Assembly: GCF_009208565.1 (NCBI RefSeq)
Contig: NZ_WFLK01000016.1
Coordinates: 117,009 to 181,008 of the forward strand
Reading direction: 5' to 3'
Length of the DNA stretch: 64,000 bases
From: Janthinobacterium aquaticum
GTDB taxonomy: Bacteria; Pseudomonadota; Gammaproteobacteria; Burkholderiales; Burkholderiaceae_D
Both the position numbers and the translations under genes were made by a program. Positions 55,002 to 63,895 of the stretch are shown piece after piece. Under the pieces are notes generated by a model. That model made no database searches. It was given only the letters and a program-made list of their open reading frames with translations, and was not told the DNA's origin. The number at the start of each line of letters is the position of its first letter. The stretch's first letter is position 1.

Positions 55002-55774
55002 GGCTGTCCTTTCAGTATTGCGACGTTCATCGCCAGATAGCGCCTGACGCCGATCATGGTAAAGCGCGTGACCACCAGGTTGAGCAGGAACAGCAAGATG
55101 CCGCCCACTACCATCGCCATGCCGATCACGCTCTGAGTGATGCGCGCATCGCTGTCCATATCGGTGGAAATGCGCAGGCTGTTGCCGGCCAGCGCCTCGG
55201 CCTTTTCCAGCAGGTGCGAATGCCCGCGGCCGGCAGTGTCCTGCTCTGGCGATGGCACGTTACGGATCTCGATGCCGGCGTCGCCGATGCGGATGCTGGT
55301 CGGTCCATGTTCGCCGACGCGGTTGCCATCGTCGTCCTGTATCACCAGATAGCGCAGCGGGGCGTCGAGCAGCAGCTCGTTGGCGCCGGACAGGCCGCTG
55401 GCCGTAATGGCGATGCCGCCGATATAGAGCGACAGGCTGATGCCGTAAAAGGTCACCAGCAGGGCCGCATAGACGGCGGCCGGAATCACCATGAACAGGT
55501 TGAAGATGGCCAGGCCGGCCAGCGAGACCAGCAGGCGCGCCAGGTTGAGCGGGGTTTTCTGCTGCACGAAGGCGCGGCGCTGCGTGTTGCTGCGCAGGGT
55601 CAGCGCGATTTTTTTCGGGTCGCCCAGGTCGGCCGCGATCTCTGCGCTGCTGCGCCCGGCCGCCAGGCCCTCGCTGAAGGTCTGTTCGTAATACGCCATG
55701 GTCTTGGCGATCAGGTCCGGCGCCAGGCCGGCCAGGTGCGATTGCAGTGCATCGAGGTAGTCTTGCTGGGTCAT
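54998..55774 (-). CDS. DUF1700 (HAAS domain) membrane protein
   Basis: The 258-residue protein starts MTQQDYLDALQSHLAGL. The N-terminal HAAS-type helical domain has LAAGRSSAEIAADLGDPKKIALTLR with the conserved EQTFSEGL patch before it. Two hydrophobic regions follow, at about 83-120 and 205-235. DUF1700 proteins usually lie between a PadR regulator and a DUF2807 protein. Here a 55-residue peptide gene takes the upstream place and no padR is visible. It probably controls or anchors the DUF2807 partner in the membrane. Confidence 0.87.
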   Translation of the reverse strand: MTQQDYLDALQSHLAGLAPDLIAKTMAYYEQTFSEGLAAGRSSAEIAADLGDPKKIALTLRSNTQRRAFVQQKTPLNLARLLVSLAGLAIFNLFMVIPAAVYAALLVTFYGISLSLYIGGIAITASGLSGANELLLDAPLRYLVIQDDDGNRVGEHGPTSIRIGDAGIEIRNVPSPEQDTAGRGHSHLLEKAEALAGNSLRISTDMDSDARITQSVIGMAMVVGGILLFLLNLVVTRFTMIGVRRYLAMNVAILKGQP

Positions 55775-55786
55775 GATGGCCTCGCT

Positions 55787-55954
55787 CTAACCCTGGGCCG
55801 GCAGCAGCATGCTGGCCTGGCTCAGCATCAAGGGCGCGTGATGCATGGCGCCCGCCTGGTGGCCATCGACCACGGCCAGCATGGCCAGGGTCACGAAGGC
55901 CAGCAGCAGGGCCGCTTTCAGGCAGGTTTTCAGGGAGTCGGGATTGATCTGCAT
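55787..55954 (-). CDS. small membrane/exported peptide, 55 aa
   Basis: This 55-codon frame starts MQINPDSLKTCLKAALLLAF and ends in LLPAQG. It has a single hydrophobic segment (about 12-29) and a His/Met-rich stretch (GHQAGAMHHAPLM) that could bind metal. It ends 12 bases before the DUF1700 ATG on the same strand, so it is likely the first gene of that operon. No family is recognised, and the ribosome site is weak. Confidence 0.45.
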   Translation of the reverse strand: MQINPDSLKTCLKAALLLAFVTLAMLAVVDGHQAGAMHHAPLMLSQASMLLPAQG

Positions 55955-56103
55955 GGTGTCGTTGTTGCCGGTGGTTTGTCGATGGTCAGACTGTAGCGAA
56001 ATGGGACTTGGCGCACCAGCGCGGTGCGACAGTCTGCATATTTACGGGGGCCAGCGGCGCCAGGGAGCGATATGCCGCCAGGCGCGGCGTGCCAGCGCAG
56101 TTG

Positions 56104-57459
56104 TCAGCGTAACAGCCTTGCCGCTTCTGCACCGCTGCGCACGGCCGCCTCGATGGTGGCCGGATAGTGGCTGGCGCTGTCCTCCAGAGCGGTATAGTCA
56201 CCGGCCAGCACCAGCCCGGCCAGGCCGCTGGCGTTGCCTGGTCGCGCCAGCTCGGGCGTGCAGGCAAAGGTGGCGCGTTTTTCGGTAATCACCTGCGTCC
56301 ACAATGGCTGCGCCAGGCCTGGCTGCTGCAGCACCTGCGCCAGTTGCGTGGCAATCGCCTGCGCCAGCGCGGCATGCCCCTGTTCAGTAGCGGCGCCGGC
56401 AGCGCTGATCACCACCGCCAGCAGGCCAGCTTGCTGGCCGTCAAGCTGACCACGGTCAAACACGAACTGGCCCCAGTGGCCCGCTTGCGGCACGTCGACC
56501 AGCGCGTAGAACGGCAGGTCCAGCCGTAGCGCCGGCTGGTACTGCAGATAGCAGGTGCTGATGGCTTCATACTCGAAGGCGTCGAGCCTGGCCAGCAGGT
56601 CTGGCTCGACCGGCAAAGGCCGCAGCAGGCTCGCTGCCGACGCGGGCGCCGTCGCCAGCACCACGCCATCAAAGAGCTCTGCTTCATCACCTGCTTGCAA
56701 TTGCCAGCGATTGTCAGCGCGCGCGGCCAGCGCATCGACCTTGGCGCCCAGGCGCACGGCGCCCCCATGTGCGGCCAGATACTGCGCCGCCGCTTCGGGA
56801 AACAGGGCGGACAGGTCGGCTTTTGGGATCAGCATGTCGGACGCGCTGCGCTTGCGCGCGCCCAGGCTGTCGCGCAGCACATTGATGAACACGCGCGCCG
56901 ACGCGCGTTCAGGCGCGGTATTGAGCGCGGCCAGGCACAGCGGCACCCACATCAGTTGGCAGAGCCGTTCGGTCTGGTCGAAACGGGCCAGCAGTTCGCT
57001 CACGCTGCAGTCGTTGTACAGGCGCCAGCCCATCCAGCGCATGGCGCTGGAAAAGCGCACCAGCGCCACCTTGTCGGCACGTTCGAGTCCTTTGGCGCGC
57101 AGCAGTGCCCACGCCAGGTGCAGCGGCGCCGGCCAGCGCGGCGCGACAAAATCCATGCCGCCGCTGCCGTCGGGATAGCGCATCTGCAAAGGCAGTTGCA
57201 ACAGCAGCGCACCGGCATCCTGGCCAGCGAGCTTCAACAGGCGCAAGGTCTCGCTATAGGCGCCCAGCAAAATATGCTGGCCGTTGTCGAGTTTCAGGCC
57301 ATCGCGCTCGAAGCGGCGCGCGCGGCCGCCGAGCGTGCGGGCAGCTTCAAACAGCGTGACCTGATGGCCGGCGCGCGCCAGTTCGATGGCGGCGGCGCAA
57401 CCGGCCCAGCCGCCGCCGATGACGGCAACGCGTTTGACCGTGCTGCCAGCCTTAGCCAC
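56104..57459 (-). CDS. hpnE: hydroxysqualene dehydroxylase
   Basis: This 451-residue FAD amine-oxidase-fold protein reduces hydroxysqualene to squalene, the third step of the HpnCDE route. The dinucleotide motif is RVAVIGGGWAGCAAAIELARAGHQVTLFE. GGRARRFERDGLKLDNGQH, the WVPLCLAALNT segment and the C-terminal GLVLAGDYTALEDSASHYPATIEAAVRSG motif are all typical. The start overlaps the hpnD stop by eight bases, so translation is coupled. A squalene-hopene cyclase gene is not in the window. Confidence 0.93.
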   Translation of the reverse strand: MAKAGSTVKRVAVIGGGWAGCAAAIELARAGHQVTLFEAARTLGGRARRFERDGLKLDNGQHILLGAYSETLRLLKLAGQDAGALLLQLPLQMRYPDGSGGMDFVAPRWPAPLHLAWALLRAKGLERADKVALVRFSSAMRWMGWRLYNDCSVSELLARFDQTERLCQLMWVPLCLAALNTAPERASARVFINVLRDSLGARKRSASDMLIPKADLSALFPEAAAQYLAAHGGAVRLGAKVDALAARADNRWQLQAGDEAELFDGVVLATAPASAASLLRPLPVEPDLLARLDAFEYEAISTCYLQYQPALRLDLPFYALVDVPQAGHWGQFVFDRGQLDGQQAGLLAVVISAAGAATEQGHAALAQAIATQLAQVLQQPGLAQPLWTQVITEKRATFACTPELARPGNASGLAGLVLAGDYTALEDSASHYPATIEAAVRSGAEAARLLR

Positions 57460-58291
57460 GGACCCAGGTCTTCCAGGCCAGCCACAGCTTGCGGATCGGC
57501 GTCAGGGAAATGCGCTGCGTCAGCACATGAAAGCCGTCGCGCTCGACTTCATCGAGCACCGTGCGGTAAATGGCGGCCATGATCAGGCCCGGGCGCTGGG
57601 CGCGGCGGTCTTCTTTCGGCAGCAGGGCCAGCGCTTCGTCGTAGGCCGCTTGCGCACGCGCGGCCTGGAAGCGCATCAGGTTTTCAAAGTTTTCGCTATG
57701 GCGCGCATTGAGCAGGTCGGCTGCGGTTACATTGAACTGCTGCAGCTCATTGATCGGCAAATAGATGCGGCCCTTGCGCGCATCTTCGCCCACGTCGCGG
57801 ATGATATTGGTCAGCTGGAACGCATGGCCCAGTTTTTCCGCGTACAGCAGCGTTTCGGGACGGGTGGCGCCAAAGATGCTGGCCGACAGGATGCCGACCA
57901 CGCTGGCCACATGCCAGCAATAGCGGCTCATGGCCTGGTAATCGAGGTAGCGGGTCTGGTTCAGGTCCATTTCCATGCCGTCGATAATGGCCTGCAGATG
58001 CTTTTCTTCCAGCTTGTAGACGGTCAGGTGCGGCTGCAATGCGCGCGTGACCGGATGCGAGGGATTGCCTTCGTACATGGCCTTCACTTCCTTGCGCCAC
58101 CAGACCAGCTTGGTGCGTGCTACCGCTTCGTCCGTGCAGTCATCGACCGTATCGTCAACTTCGCGGCAGAATGCGTACAGCGCCGTGATGGCGCGGCGCC
58201 GTTCGGTCGGCAGGAACAGGAAGCTGTAGTAGAAGCTCGAACCGCTCTGGGCGGCCTTTTGTTGGCAATATTCGTCTGGAGACATAAGCAA
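57452..58291 (-). CDS. hpnD: presqualene diphosphate synthase
   Basis: The 279-residue trans-prenyltransferase starts MLMSPDEYCQQKAAQSGSSF. The first aspartate-rich motif is FCREVDDTVDDC. The second is TNIIRDVGEDARKGRIYLP, typical of the squalene/phytoene synthase fold. It condenses two farnesyl diphosphates to presqualene diphosphate. Adjacency to hpnC and hpnE fixes the subgroup. About 49 bases separate it from hpnC and it overlaps hpnE, forming one operon. Confidence 0.93.
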   Translation of the reverse strand: MLMSPDEYCQQKAAQSGSSFYYSFLFLPTERRRAITALYAFCREVDDTVDDCTDEAVARTKLVWWRKEVKAMYEGNPSHPVTRALQPHLTVYKLEEKHLQAIIDGMEMDLNQTRYLDYQAMSRYCWHVASVVGILSASIFGATRPETLLYAEKLGHAFQLTNIIRDVGEDARKGRIYLPINELQQFNVTAADLLNARHSENFENLMRFQAARAQAAYDEALALLPKEDRRAQRPGLIMAAIYRTVLDEVERDGFHVLTQRISLTPIRKLWLAWKTWVRG

Positions 58292-58340
58292 AAATGCTGG
58301 GGTGGCTGGGGTGGCAATTTGAAGCCGCTATTCTAGCCGC

Positions 58341-59213
58341 TTAGACCAGATGGGACGGAGGAAAAATCGGCTTTGTTTGCGCCGCTTGCGCCAAGCTCTT
58401 TTTCGACATGCGCAGCGCGCGCCAGAAAATAATCAGCCAGTCGCGTTTTTCCAGCTTTGGACGGCGCCGGAAAACGTCGTAATTGACTTCTTCGATCAGT
58501 TCCAGGATACGCAGGCCGCCTTGCACCACCAGCCGCAGCTCCCAGCCGATGCGTCCGCGCAAGCGCATGGCCAGCGGCGCGCCGCCCAGCATCAGCGCAC
58601 GCGCGCGCGCTACTTCAAAGCGCATCAGCGCGCTCCATTTGCCATGGGCTTCGGGCCGCTCCAGGGCGGCCGGCGAGACGGCAAAGCGCGCCAGGTCTTC
58701 GAGCGGCAGGTAGATGCGCTCTTTTTGCTGGTCGATGGCGACATCTTGCAAGAAATTAATTAGTTGCAAAGCTGAACATATTGCGTTGGAATCGCGTACA
58801 TTATCTGCATCGGCCTGTTTGTACAGGCACAGCATCAAAAGGCCGACCGGATTGGCCGAGCGCGCGCAATAGTCGAGCAGGTCGTCGTAGCTGGCGTAGC
58901 GCGTCACGGTCACATCCTGGCGGAAGGCGGACAGCAGGTCGTGGAAAGGCTGCATCGGCAGTTCGAACTGCGCGATAACGCCGGCCAGACGGGCAAACAT
59001 CGGGTCGGCCACGTTCTCGCCGCGGGCAATGCAGGCCAGCGCCTGTTCGTACACTTGCAGGGAAGCGAGGCGCTCGGGTGGCGTGGCGTCGCCTTCATCA
59101 GCCAGGTCATCGGCGCTGCGGGCAAAGGCATAGATCGCTTCAACAGCCGGCACCAGGCGGCGCGGCAATAAAAAGGATGCTACGGGAAAATTTTCGTAAT
59201 GGTCTACAGGCAT
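58341..59213 (-). CDS. hpnC: hydroxysqualene synthase
   Basis: The 290-residue enzyme starts at MPVDHYENFPVASFLLP (59213). The upstream in-frame extension to 59369 has no ribosome site and no family match. The first metal motif is FARSADDLADEGD; the second is NFLQDVAIDQQKERIYLP. It converts presqualene diphosphate to hydroxysqualene. It is the first gene of the hpnC-hpnD-hpnE operon, whose promoter must lie in the 255-base region shared with the divergent RND efflux operon. Confidence 0.92.
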   Translation of the reverse strand: MPVDHYENFPVASFLLPRRLVPAVEAIYAFARSADDLADEGDATPPERLASLQVYEQALACIARGENVADPMFARLAGVIAQFELPMQPFHDLLSAFRQDVTVTRYASYDDLLDYCARSANPVGLLMLCLYKQADADNVRDSNAICSALQLINFLQDVAIDQQKERIYLPLEDLARFAVSPAALERPEAHGKWSALMRFEVARARALMLGGAPLAMRLRGRIGWELRLVVQGGLRILELIEEVNYDVFRRRPKLEKRDWLIIFWRALRMSKKSLAQAAQTKPIFPPSHLV

Positions 59214-59318
59214 TGAATACGTTTCGTTAGGGTGACAGCGTGTCGTTACAACAACTGAGAATGTAACTGACGCAAAAGTCACTAAAAGAATATCGCCGCG
59301 ATTATAATTACTAACCGG

Positions 59319-59359
59319 AAAGTCAGTAAGGCCCGATCTTGACTTGCCGGACTGACTTT
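59319..59359. promoter_or_regulatory. inverted repeat between hpnC and the RND operon
   Basis: AAAGTCAGT at 59319-59327 and ACTGACTTT at 59351-59359 form perfect nine-base arms with a 23-base spacer. A CCGG precedes each arm (59315-59318 and 59347-59350). It is 106 bases before the hpnC ATG and 110 before the adaptor ATG, in AT-richer DNA. It could bind a regulator or form two half sites. No regulator gene is adjacent. Confidence 0.45.
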
Positions 59360-59468
59360 GTGATATCAATATTTGTCACATTATAAAGCTTTATGGGAAG
59401 CAATGCCGTAGCCGACGCCAGGCACAAGTTTCCTGAGACAAAAACTCATAGAAAAACACATAAAAAAG

Positions 59469-60647
59469 ATGACAGCCCGCATAGTAAAGGAAAAAGCCTT
59501 GTTTGCCCTGAAAACCCAGTGCCGGAAGACCGGTGTCTTGACTTCGACACCTCGTCGATTGTTTGCTGCCAGCGCCATGGTGCTGGCATTGGCCGCCTGC
59601 TCCAAAACGGCGCCGCAGCCCGAACCGGTGCGCCCGGTGCGCGCCATTGTGCTGGCCAGCAGCAATGTCGATGTCAATGCCGAATTTTCCGGCGATATCG
59701 TGGCGCGCGTGACGTCGCAGCTGGGTTTTCGCGTGGGCGGCAAGATTATCGAGCGCAAGGTCGATGTGGGCAGCGTGGTCAAGCGCGGCCAGCTGCTGAT
59801 GCGCCTCGATCCCACCGATCTGCAGCTGTCGCAGGCGCAGGCGCGGGCAACGCTCAACAGCGCCGAGACCAGCCGCGACCTGGCGCGCGCCGAACTGAAG
59901 CGCTATCAGGAACTGCGTGCGAAAAACTTCGTCAGCCAGGCCGTGCTGGACGGCAAGGACGCCACATACAAGGCGGCGCAAGCCGATGTGGAAGCAGCGC
60001 AGGCGGTCTATCGCGGCCAGTCCAACCAGTCCGGCTATGCCAGCCTGGTGGCCGATGGCGACGGCGTGATCGCACGCATCGACGCCGAAGTGGGGCAGGT
60101 GGTCTCGCCCGGCACGCCGGTGGTGCAGCTGGCGCGCAGCGGCGAGAAAGAAGTGGTGATCGGCCTGCCGGAAGACAAGGTCGAGACCATGCGCGGCGTG
60201 AAAGACGTGGTGGTGCGCCTCTGGGCCGACCCGAAACAGGCGCTGGCCGGCAAGATCCGCGAGATTTCACCGGTGGCCGATCCGGCCACGCGCACCTACA
60301 CCACGCGCGTATCGATTCCCGAAGCGCCGCAGCTGCGCCTGGGCATGACCGCCGTGGTGCAGTTTGCCTCGCAAACGGCCACGCCGCAAATTCGCGTGCC
60401 GCTCACTGCGCTGTTCAATGAAAAGTCGCAAAGCTCGGTGTGGGTGGTGGAAAACGGTGCCGTCCGGCTGGCGCCGGTGACGGTGGGCGGCGTGGCCGGC
60501 AACGACTTGCTGCTGACGTCCGGCGTCAAGGAAGGCCAGACGGTGGTCACAGCGGGCGTGAACCTGCTCAAGCCGGGCCAGAAAGTCAGCCTGCTTGGCG
60601 CTGACACCGGCGCCGTAGGCGGGGTGAATAACGGGGTGGTTAAATGA
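59469..60647 (+). CDS. RND efflux periplasmic adaptor (membrane fusion) lipoprotein
   Basis: The 392-residue adaptor has an unusually long N-terminus, then a lipoprotein signal (LFAASAMVLALAACSK) with lipobox LAAC at about residues 41-44. The start might therefore be further downstream. The barrel-sandwich/lipoyl half motifs (GFRVGGKIIERKVDVGSVVKRGQLLMRLDP and the matching SLVADGDGVIARIDAEVGQVV), a helical hairpin and the beta-barrel domain are in order. It bridges the inner-membrane pump and an outer-membrane channel. The TGA overlaps the pump ATG (ATGA). No outer-membrane factor follows in the window. Confidence 0.92.
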   Translation: MTARIVKEKALFALKTQCRKTGVLTSTPRRLFAASAMVLALAACSKTAPQPEPVRPVRAIVLASSNVDVNAEFSGDIVARVTSQLGFRVGGKIIERKVDVGSVVKRGQLLMRLDPTDLQLSQAQARATLNSAETSRDLARAELKRYQELRAKNFVSQAVLDGKDATYKAAQADVEAAQAVYRGQSNQSGYASLVADGDGVIARIDAEVGQVVSPGTPVVQLARSGEKEVVIGLPEDKVETMRGVKDVVVRLWADPKQALAGKIREISPVADPATRTYTTRVSIPEAPQLRLGMTAVVQFASQTATPQIRVPLTALFNEKSQSSVWVVENGAVRLAPVTVGGVAGNDLLLTSGVKEGQTVVTAGVNLLKPGQKVSLLGADTGAVGGVNNGVVK

Positions 60648-63600
60648 AAGGCGGTTTCAACCTGTCACGCTGGGCGCTCGAACATATCCCACTGACGCGC
60701 TATCTGATGGCGGTGCTGCTGATCGGCGGCATGCTCAGCTATGCCAACCTGGGCCAGGACGAAGACCCCCCGTTTACCTTCCGCGCGATGGTGCTGCAGG
60801 CCTACTGGCCCGGTGCCACAGCCTTGCAGATGGCCGAGCAGGTGACCGACAAGCTGGAAAAAAAGCTGCAGGAAACGCCGTATATCGACGAGATCACCAG
60901 CTATTCCAAGCCTGGCGAGACGCTGATCTTGCTGGAGCTGCGCGAATCGACGCCGCCCAAGGAAACGGCGGCCGCCTGGTACCAGGTGCGCAAAAAGATC
61001 GGCGATATCAAAAATACCTTGCCGTCGGGCGTGGTGGGGCCGTTTTTCAACGATGAATTCGGCGACACCTACGGCTCGATCTTTGCCCTGTCCGGCGACG
61101 GTTTTACCTATGCCGAAATGAAAGACTACGCCGACGACGTGCGCCAGCAGCTGCTGGCCGTGTCGCAGGTGGCCAAGGTCGAGCTGTTCGGCGTGCAGGA
61201 TGAAAAGATCAATATCGTCTTTTCGCACAAGAAGTTTGCCCAGCTGGGCATTCCATTCTCGGCCATCGTCAACCAGCTGTCCGAGCAGAACACCATCAAT
61301 GCCACCGGTGTGCTGGTCACGCCCACCGACAATCTGCAGGTGCGCGTGACCGGCGCCATGGTGACCGTCAAGGACCTGGAAAACCTCGACCTGCGCGCCA
61401 ACGGTACCACCTTCCGCCTCGGCGACTTTGCCACTGTCAAGCGCGAATTTGCCGATCCACCCAAGGACAAGATGCGTTTTAACGGCAAGGAAGTGATCGG
61501 CCTGGGCGTGTCGATGGAGAAGGGCGGCAATATCATTGCCATGGGCAAGGCGCTGCAAGCGACCGTGGCGCGTGTGGAAAGTCAGTTGCCGGTCGGCATA
61601 CAACTGCAGCGCGTGTCGAACCAGCCTGAAGCGGTAGCCGCATCGGTCGGAGAATTCGTCCACACCCTGATCGAAGCAATCCTGATCGTGCTGGCCGTCA
61701 GTTTCGTGGCGCTGGGCCTGCATACCAAACCGCTGCGCATCGATGTGCGCCCGGGGCTGGTGGTGGCGCTGACCATCCCGCTGGTACTGGCCGTCACTTT
61801 CTTGTTTATGCGCATGCTCGATATTGACCTGCACAAGATTTCGCTGGGCGCGCTGATCATTGCGCTGGGCCTCCTGGTGGACGATGCGATTATTGCGGTC
61901 GAGATGATGGTGCGCAAGATGGAAGAGGGCATGTCGCGCTTTGACGCGGCCACCTTTGCCTACACCTCGACCGCCATGCCGATGCTGACCGGCACCTTGA
62001 TTACCGTGGCCGGCTTTCTGCCGATCGGCCTGGCCAAGTCGACCGCCGGCGAATACACGTTCTCGCTGTTTTCGGTCAATGCGCTGGCGCTGGTGATCTC
62101 GTGGGTGGTGGCGGTGGTCTTCACGCCCTATATCGGTTATCTGCTGCTGAAGGTCAAGCCGCATGCCAATAATGACCACGAGCTGTTCGATACGCCCAAC
62201 TTCCGCCGTTTCCGCCGCGCCGTGACCTGGTGCGTGGAGTGGCGCAAGACCACCATTGCTGCCACGCTGGCCATCTTTGCACTCGGTATCTACGGCTTCA
62301 ACTTTATCGAGAAGCAGTTTTTCCCCGATTCCAGCCGGCCCGAGCTGATGGTGGAAATGTGGTCGCCCGAAGGCACGACCTTTGCCGCCAATGAAAAGCA
62401 GGTGAAAAAGTTCGAGGCCTTTGTCGGCAAGCTCGACGGCGTGCAGAGCGTGACCAGCTATGTCGGCACCGGCAGCCCCCGTTTCTATCTGCCGCTCGAC
62501 CAGATTTTCCCGCAGACCAACGTCTCGCAAATCGTGGTGCTGCCCGACAGCCTGGCCGACCGCGAGCGGCTGCGCCAGCAGATCGTCGATGTGTTCAAGC
62601 GCGACTTCCCGGAAGTGCGCGGGCGCGTCAAGCTGCTGCCTAACGGGCCACCGGTGCCGTATCCGGTGCAGTTCCGCGTCACCGGGCTGGAAGTGGCCAC
62701 CGTGCGCGCGATTGCCGACCAGGTCAAGGATGTGCTGCGCGCCAACGCCAATACGGTCGGCGTGAACGATAACTGGAACGAGTCGGTCAAGGTGCTGCGC
62801 CTCGACCTGGACCAGGACAAGCTGCGCGCGCTCGGCATTACATCGAGCACGGTGATGCAGGCGGCCAATACCATTTTGTCGGGCACGGTGATCGGCCAGT
62901 TCCGCGAGGATAACAAGCTGATCGATATCCAGGTACGCCAGCCGCTGGCCGAGCGCGCCACCATTTCGGTGCTTAACGACACCAATATTCCGACGGCCAG
63001 CGGCAAGTACGTGCCGATCTCGCAAATTGCACGCGTGCACTTTGTGTGGGAGCCGGGCGTGGTATGGCGCGACAAGCGCGAATGGGCCATTACGGTGCAG
63101 TCCGACGTGATCGACGTCATCCAGGGCGCCACGGTATCGACCCAGCTGGCGCCGCAGATCGACGCCTTGCGGGCAAAACTGCCGGCCGGCTACCGCATTA
63201 CCCTCAAGGGCGTGGCGGCCGACAGCGGCGAGGCGGAAGCGTCGATCGCGGCCAACCTGCCACTGGCGATCTTTATTATCTTTACGCTCTTGATGCTGCA
63301 GCTGCACAGCTTTTCGCGCGCACTGCTGGTGTTCCTGACCGGGCCGCTCGGCGTGGCCGGCGCCGCATTTGCCTTGTTGCTGCTGCACCGTCCGCTCGGC
63401 TTCGTGGCCAACCTGGGCGTGATTGCCCTGTTCGGCATGATTATCCGCAACTCGGTGATCCTGATCGACCAGATCGAGCAGGACATCCGTGACGGCTCGA
63501 CGCCGTGGGACGCGATTATCGACTCGGCGGTGCGCCGCTGCCGTCCGATCGTGCTGACGGCCGCCGCGGCCGCGCTGGCCATGATTCCACTGTCGCGCTC

Positions 63601-63721
63601 GGTATTCTGGGGCCCGATGGCCGTTGCCATTATGGGCGGCCTGATCCTGGCTACCGCCTTGACGCTGTTGTTCCTGCCGGCCCTTTATGCCGCCTGGTTC
63701 CGGGTCAAGAAGCCGCAATAG
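60644..63721 (+). CDS. RND-family efflux permease
   Basis: This 1025-residue inner-membrane pump is of standard RND length with 12 helices. An N-terminal helix is followed by a large periplasmic loop. Helices 2-6 include VRPGLVVALTIPLVLAVTFLF and the proton-relay motif LGLLVDDAIIAVEMM with paired Asp in helix 4. A second periplasmic loop and helices 8-12 follow (FVANLGVIALFGMIIRNSVILIDQIEQDI). It exports toxic compounds by proton exchange. The substrate spectrum is unknown. The gene's last 36 bases are repeated just downstream. Confidence 0.94.
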   Translation: MKGGFNLSRWALEHIPLTRYLMAVLLIGGMLSYANLGQDEDPPFTFRAMVLQAYWPGATALQMAEQVTDKLEKKLQETPYIDEITSYSKPGETLILLELRESTPPKETAAAWYQVRKKIGDIKNTLPSGVVGPFFNDEFGDTYGSIFALSGDGFTYAEMKDYADDVRQQLLAVSQVAKVELFGVQDEKINIVFSHKKFAQLGIPFSAIVNQLSEQNTINATGVLVTPTDNLQVRVTGAMVTVKDLENLDLRANGTTFRLGDFATVKREFADPPKDKMRFNGKEVIGLGVSMEKGGNIIAMGKALQATVARVESQLPVGIQLQRVSNQPEAVAASVGEFVHTLIEAILIVLAVSFVALGLHTKPLRIDVRPGLVVALTIPLVLAVTFLFMRMLDIDLHKISLGALIIALGLLVDDAIIAVEMMVRKMEEGMSRFDAATFAYTSTAMPMLTGTLITVAGFLPIGLAKSTAGEYTFSLFSVNALALVISWVVAVVFTPYIGYLLLKVKPHANNDHELFDTPNFRRFRRAVTWCVEWRKTTIAATLAIFALGIYGFNFIEKQFFPDSSRPELMVEMWSPEGTTFAANEKQVKKFEAFVGKLDGVQSVTSYVGTGSPRFYLPLDQIFPQTNVSQIVVLPDSLADRERLRQQIVDVFKRDFPEVRGRVKLLPNGPPVPYPVQFRVTGLEVATVRAIADQVKDVLRANANTVGVNDNWNESVKVLRLDLDQDKLRALGITSSTVMQAANTILSGTVIGQFREDNKLIDIQVRQPLAERATISVLNDTNIPTASGKYVPISQIARVHFVWEPGVVWRDKREWAITVQSDVIDVIQGATVSTQLAPQIDALRAKLPAGYRITLKGVAADSGEAEASIAANLPLAIFIIFTLLMLQLHSFSRALLVFLTGPLGVAGAAFALLLLHRPLGFVANLGVIALFGMIIRNSVILIDQIEQDIRDGSTPWDAIIDSAVRRCRPIVLTAAAAALAMIPLSRSVFWGPMAVAIMGGLILATALTLLFLPALYAAWFRVKKPQ

Positions 63722-63809
63722 CGTGCGAATGTGTCGGATTACGCCGCATTATATGCGGCGTGGTTCCGGGTCAGAAAGCCGCAATAATGTGCGAATGTGT
63801 CGGATTACG
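63686..63809 (+). repeat. 66-bp tandem duplication of the RND gene tail plus REP start
   Basis: A 58-base segment beginning TATGCCGCCTGGTTCCGGGT at 63686-63743 is repeated at 63752-63809 with only a few differences, at an exact 66-base step. It covers the last 36 bases of the permease gene and the following GTGCGAATGTGTCGGATTACG. The second copy has lost its stop phase and is non-coding. Confidence 0.85.
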
Positions 63810-63824
63810 CTACGCTAATCCGAC
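63799..63824. repeat. REP-like palindrome plus tandem CGACCTACGC units
   Basis: GTCGGATTACG...CTAATCCGAC is a short REP hairpin of the family seen at 11.5, 40.4 and 42.0 kb. The next 25 bases carry three tandem CGACCT-type units up to about 63848. Confidence 0.75.
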
Positions 63825-63895
63825 CTACGCCGACCTACGCCGACCTGCGGCCCTGTTGTCAGGCAGGGTAAGGCCCGTAGATACTGTTATCCCCG

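Noticed and set aside
60665..63718. 1017-codon minus-strand ORF opposite the RND permease gene
   Set aside because: Mirror of a highly conserved permease; His/Gln/Arg-rich translation with no domain.
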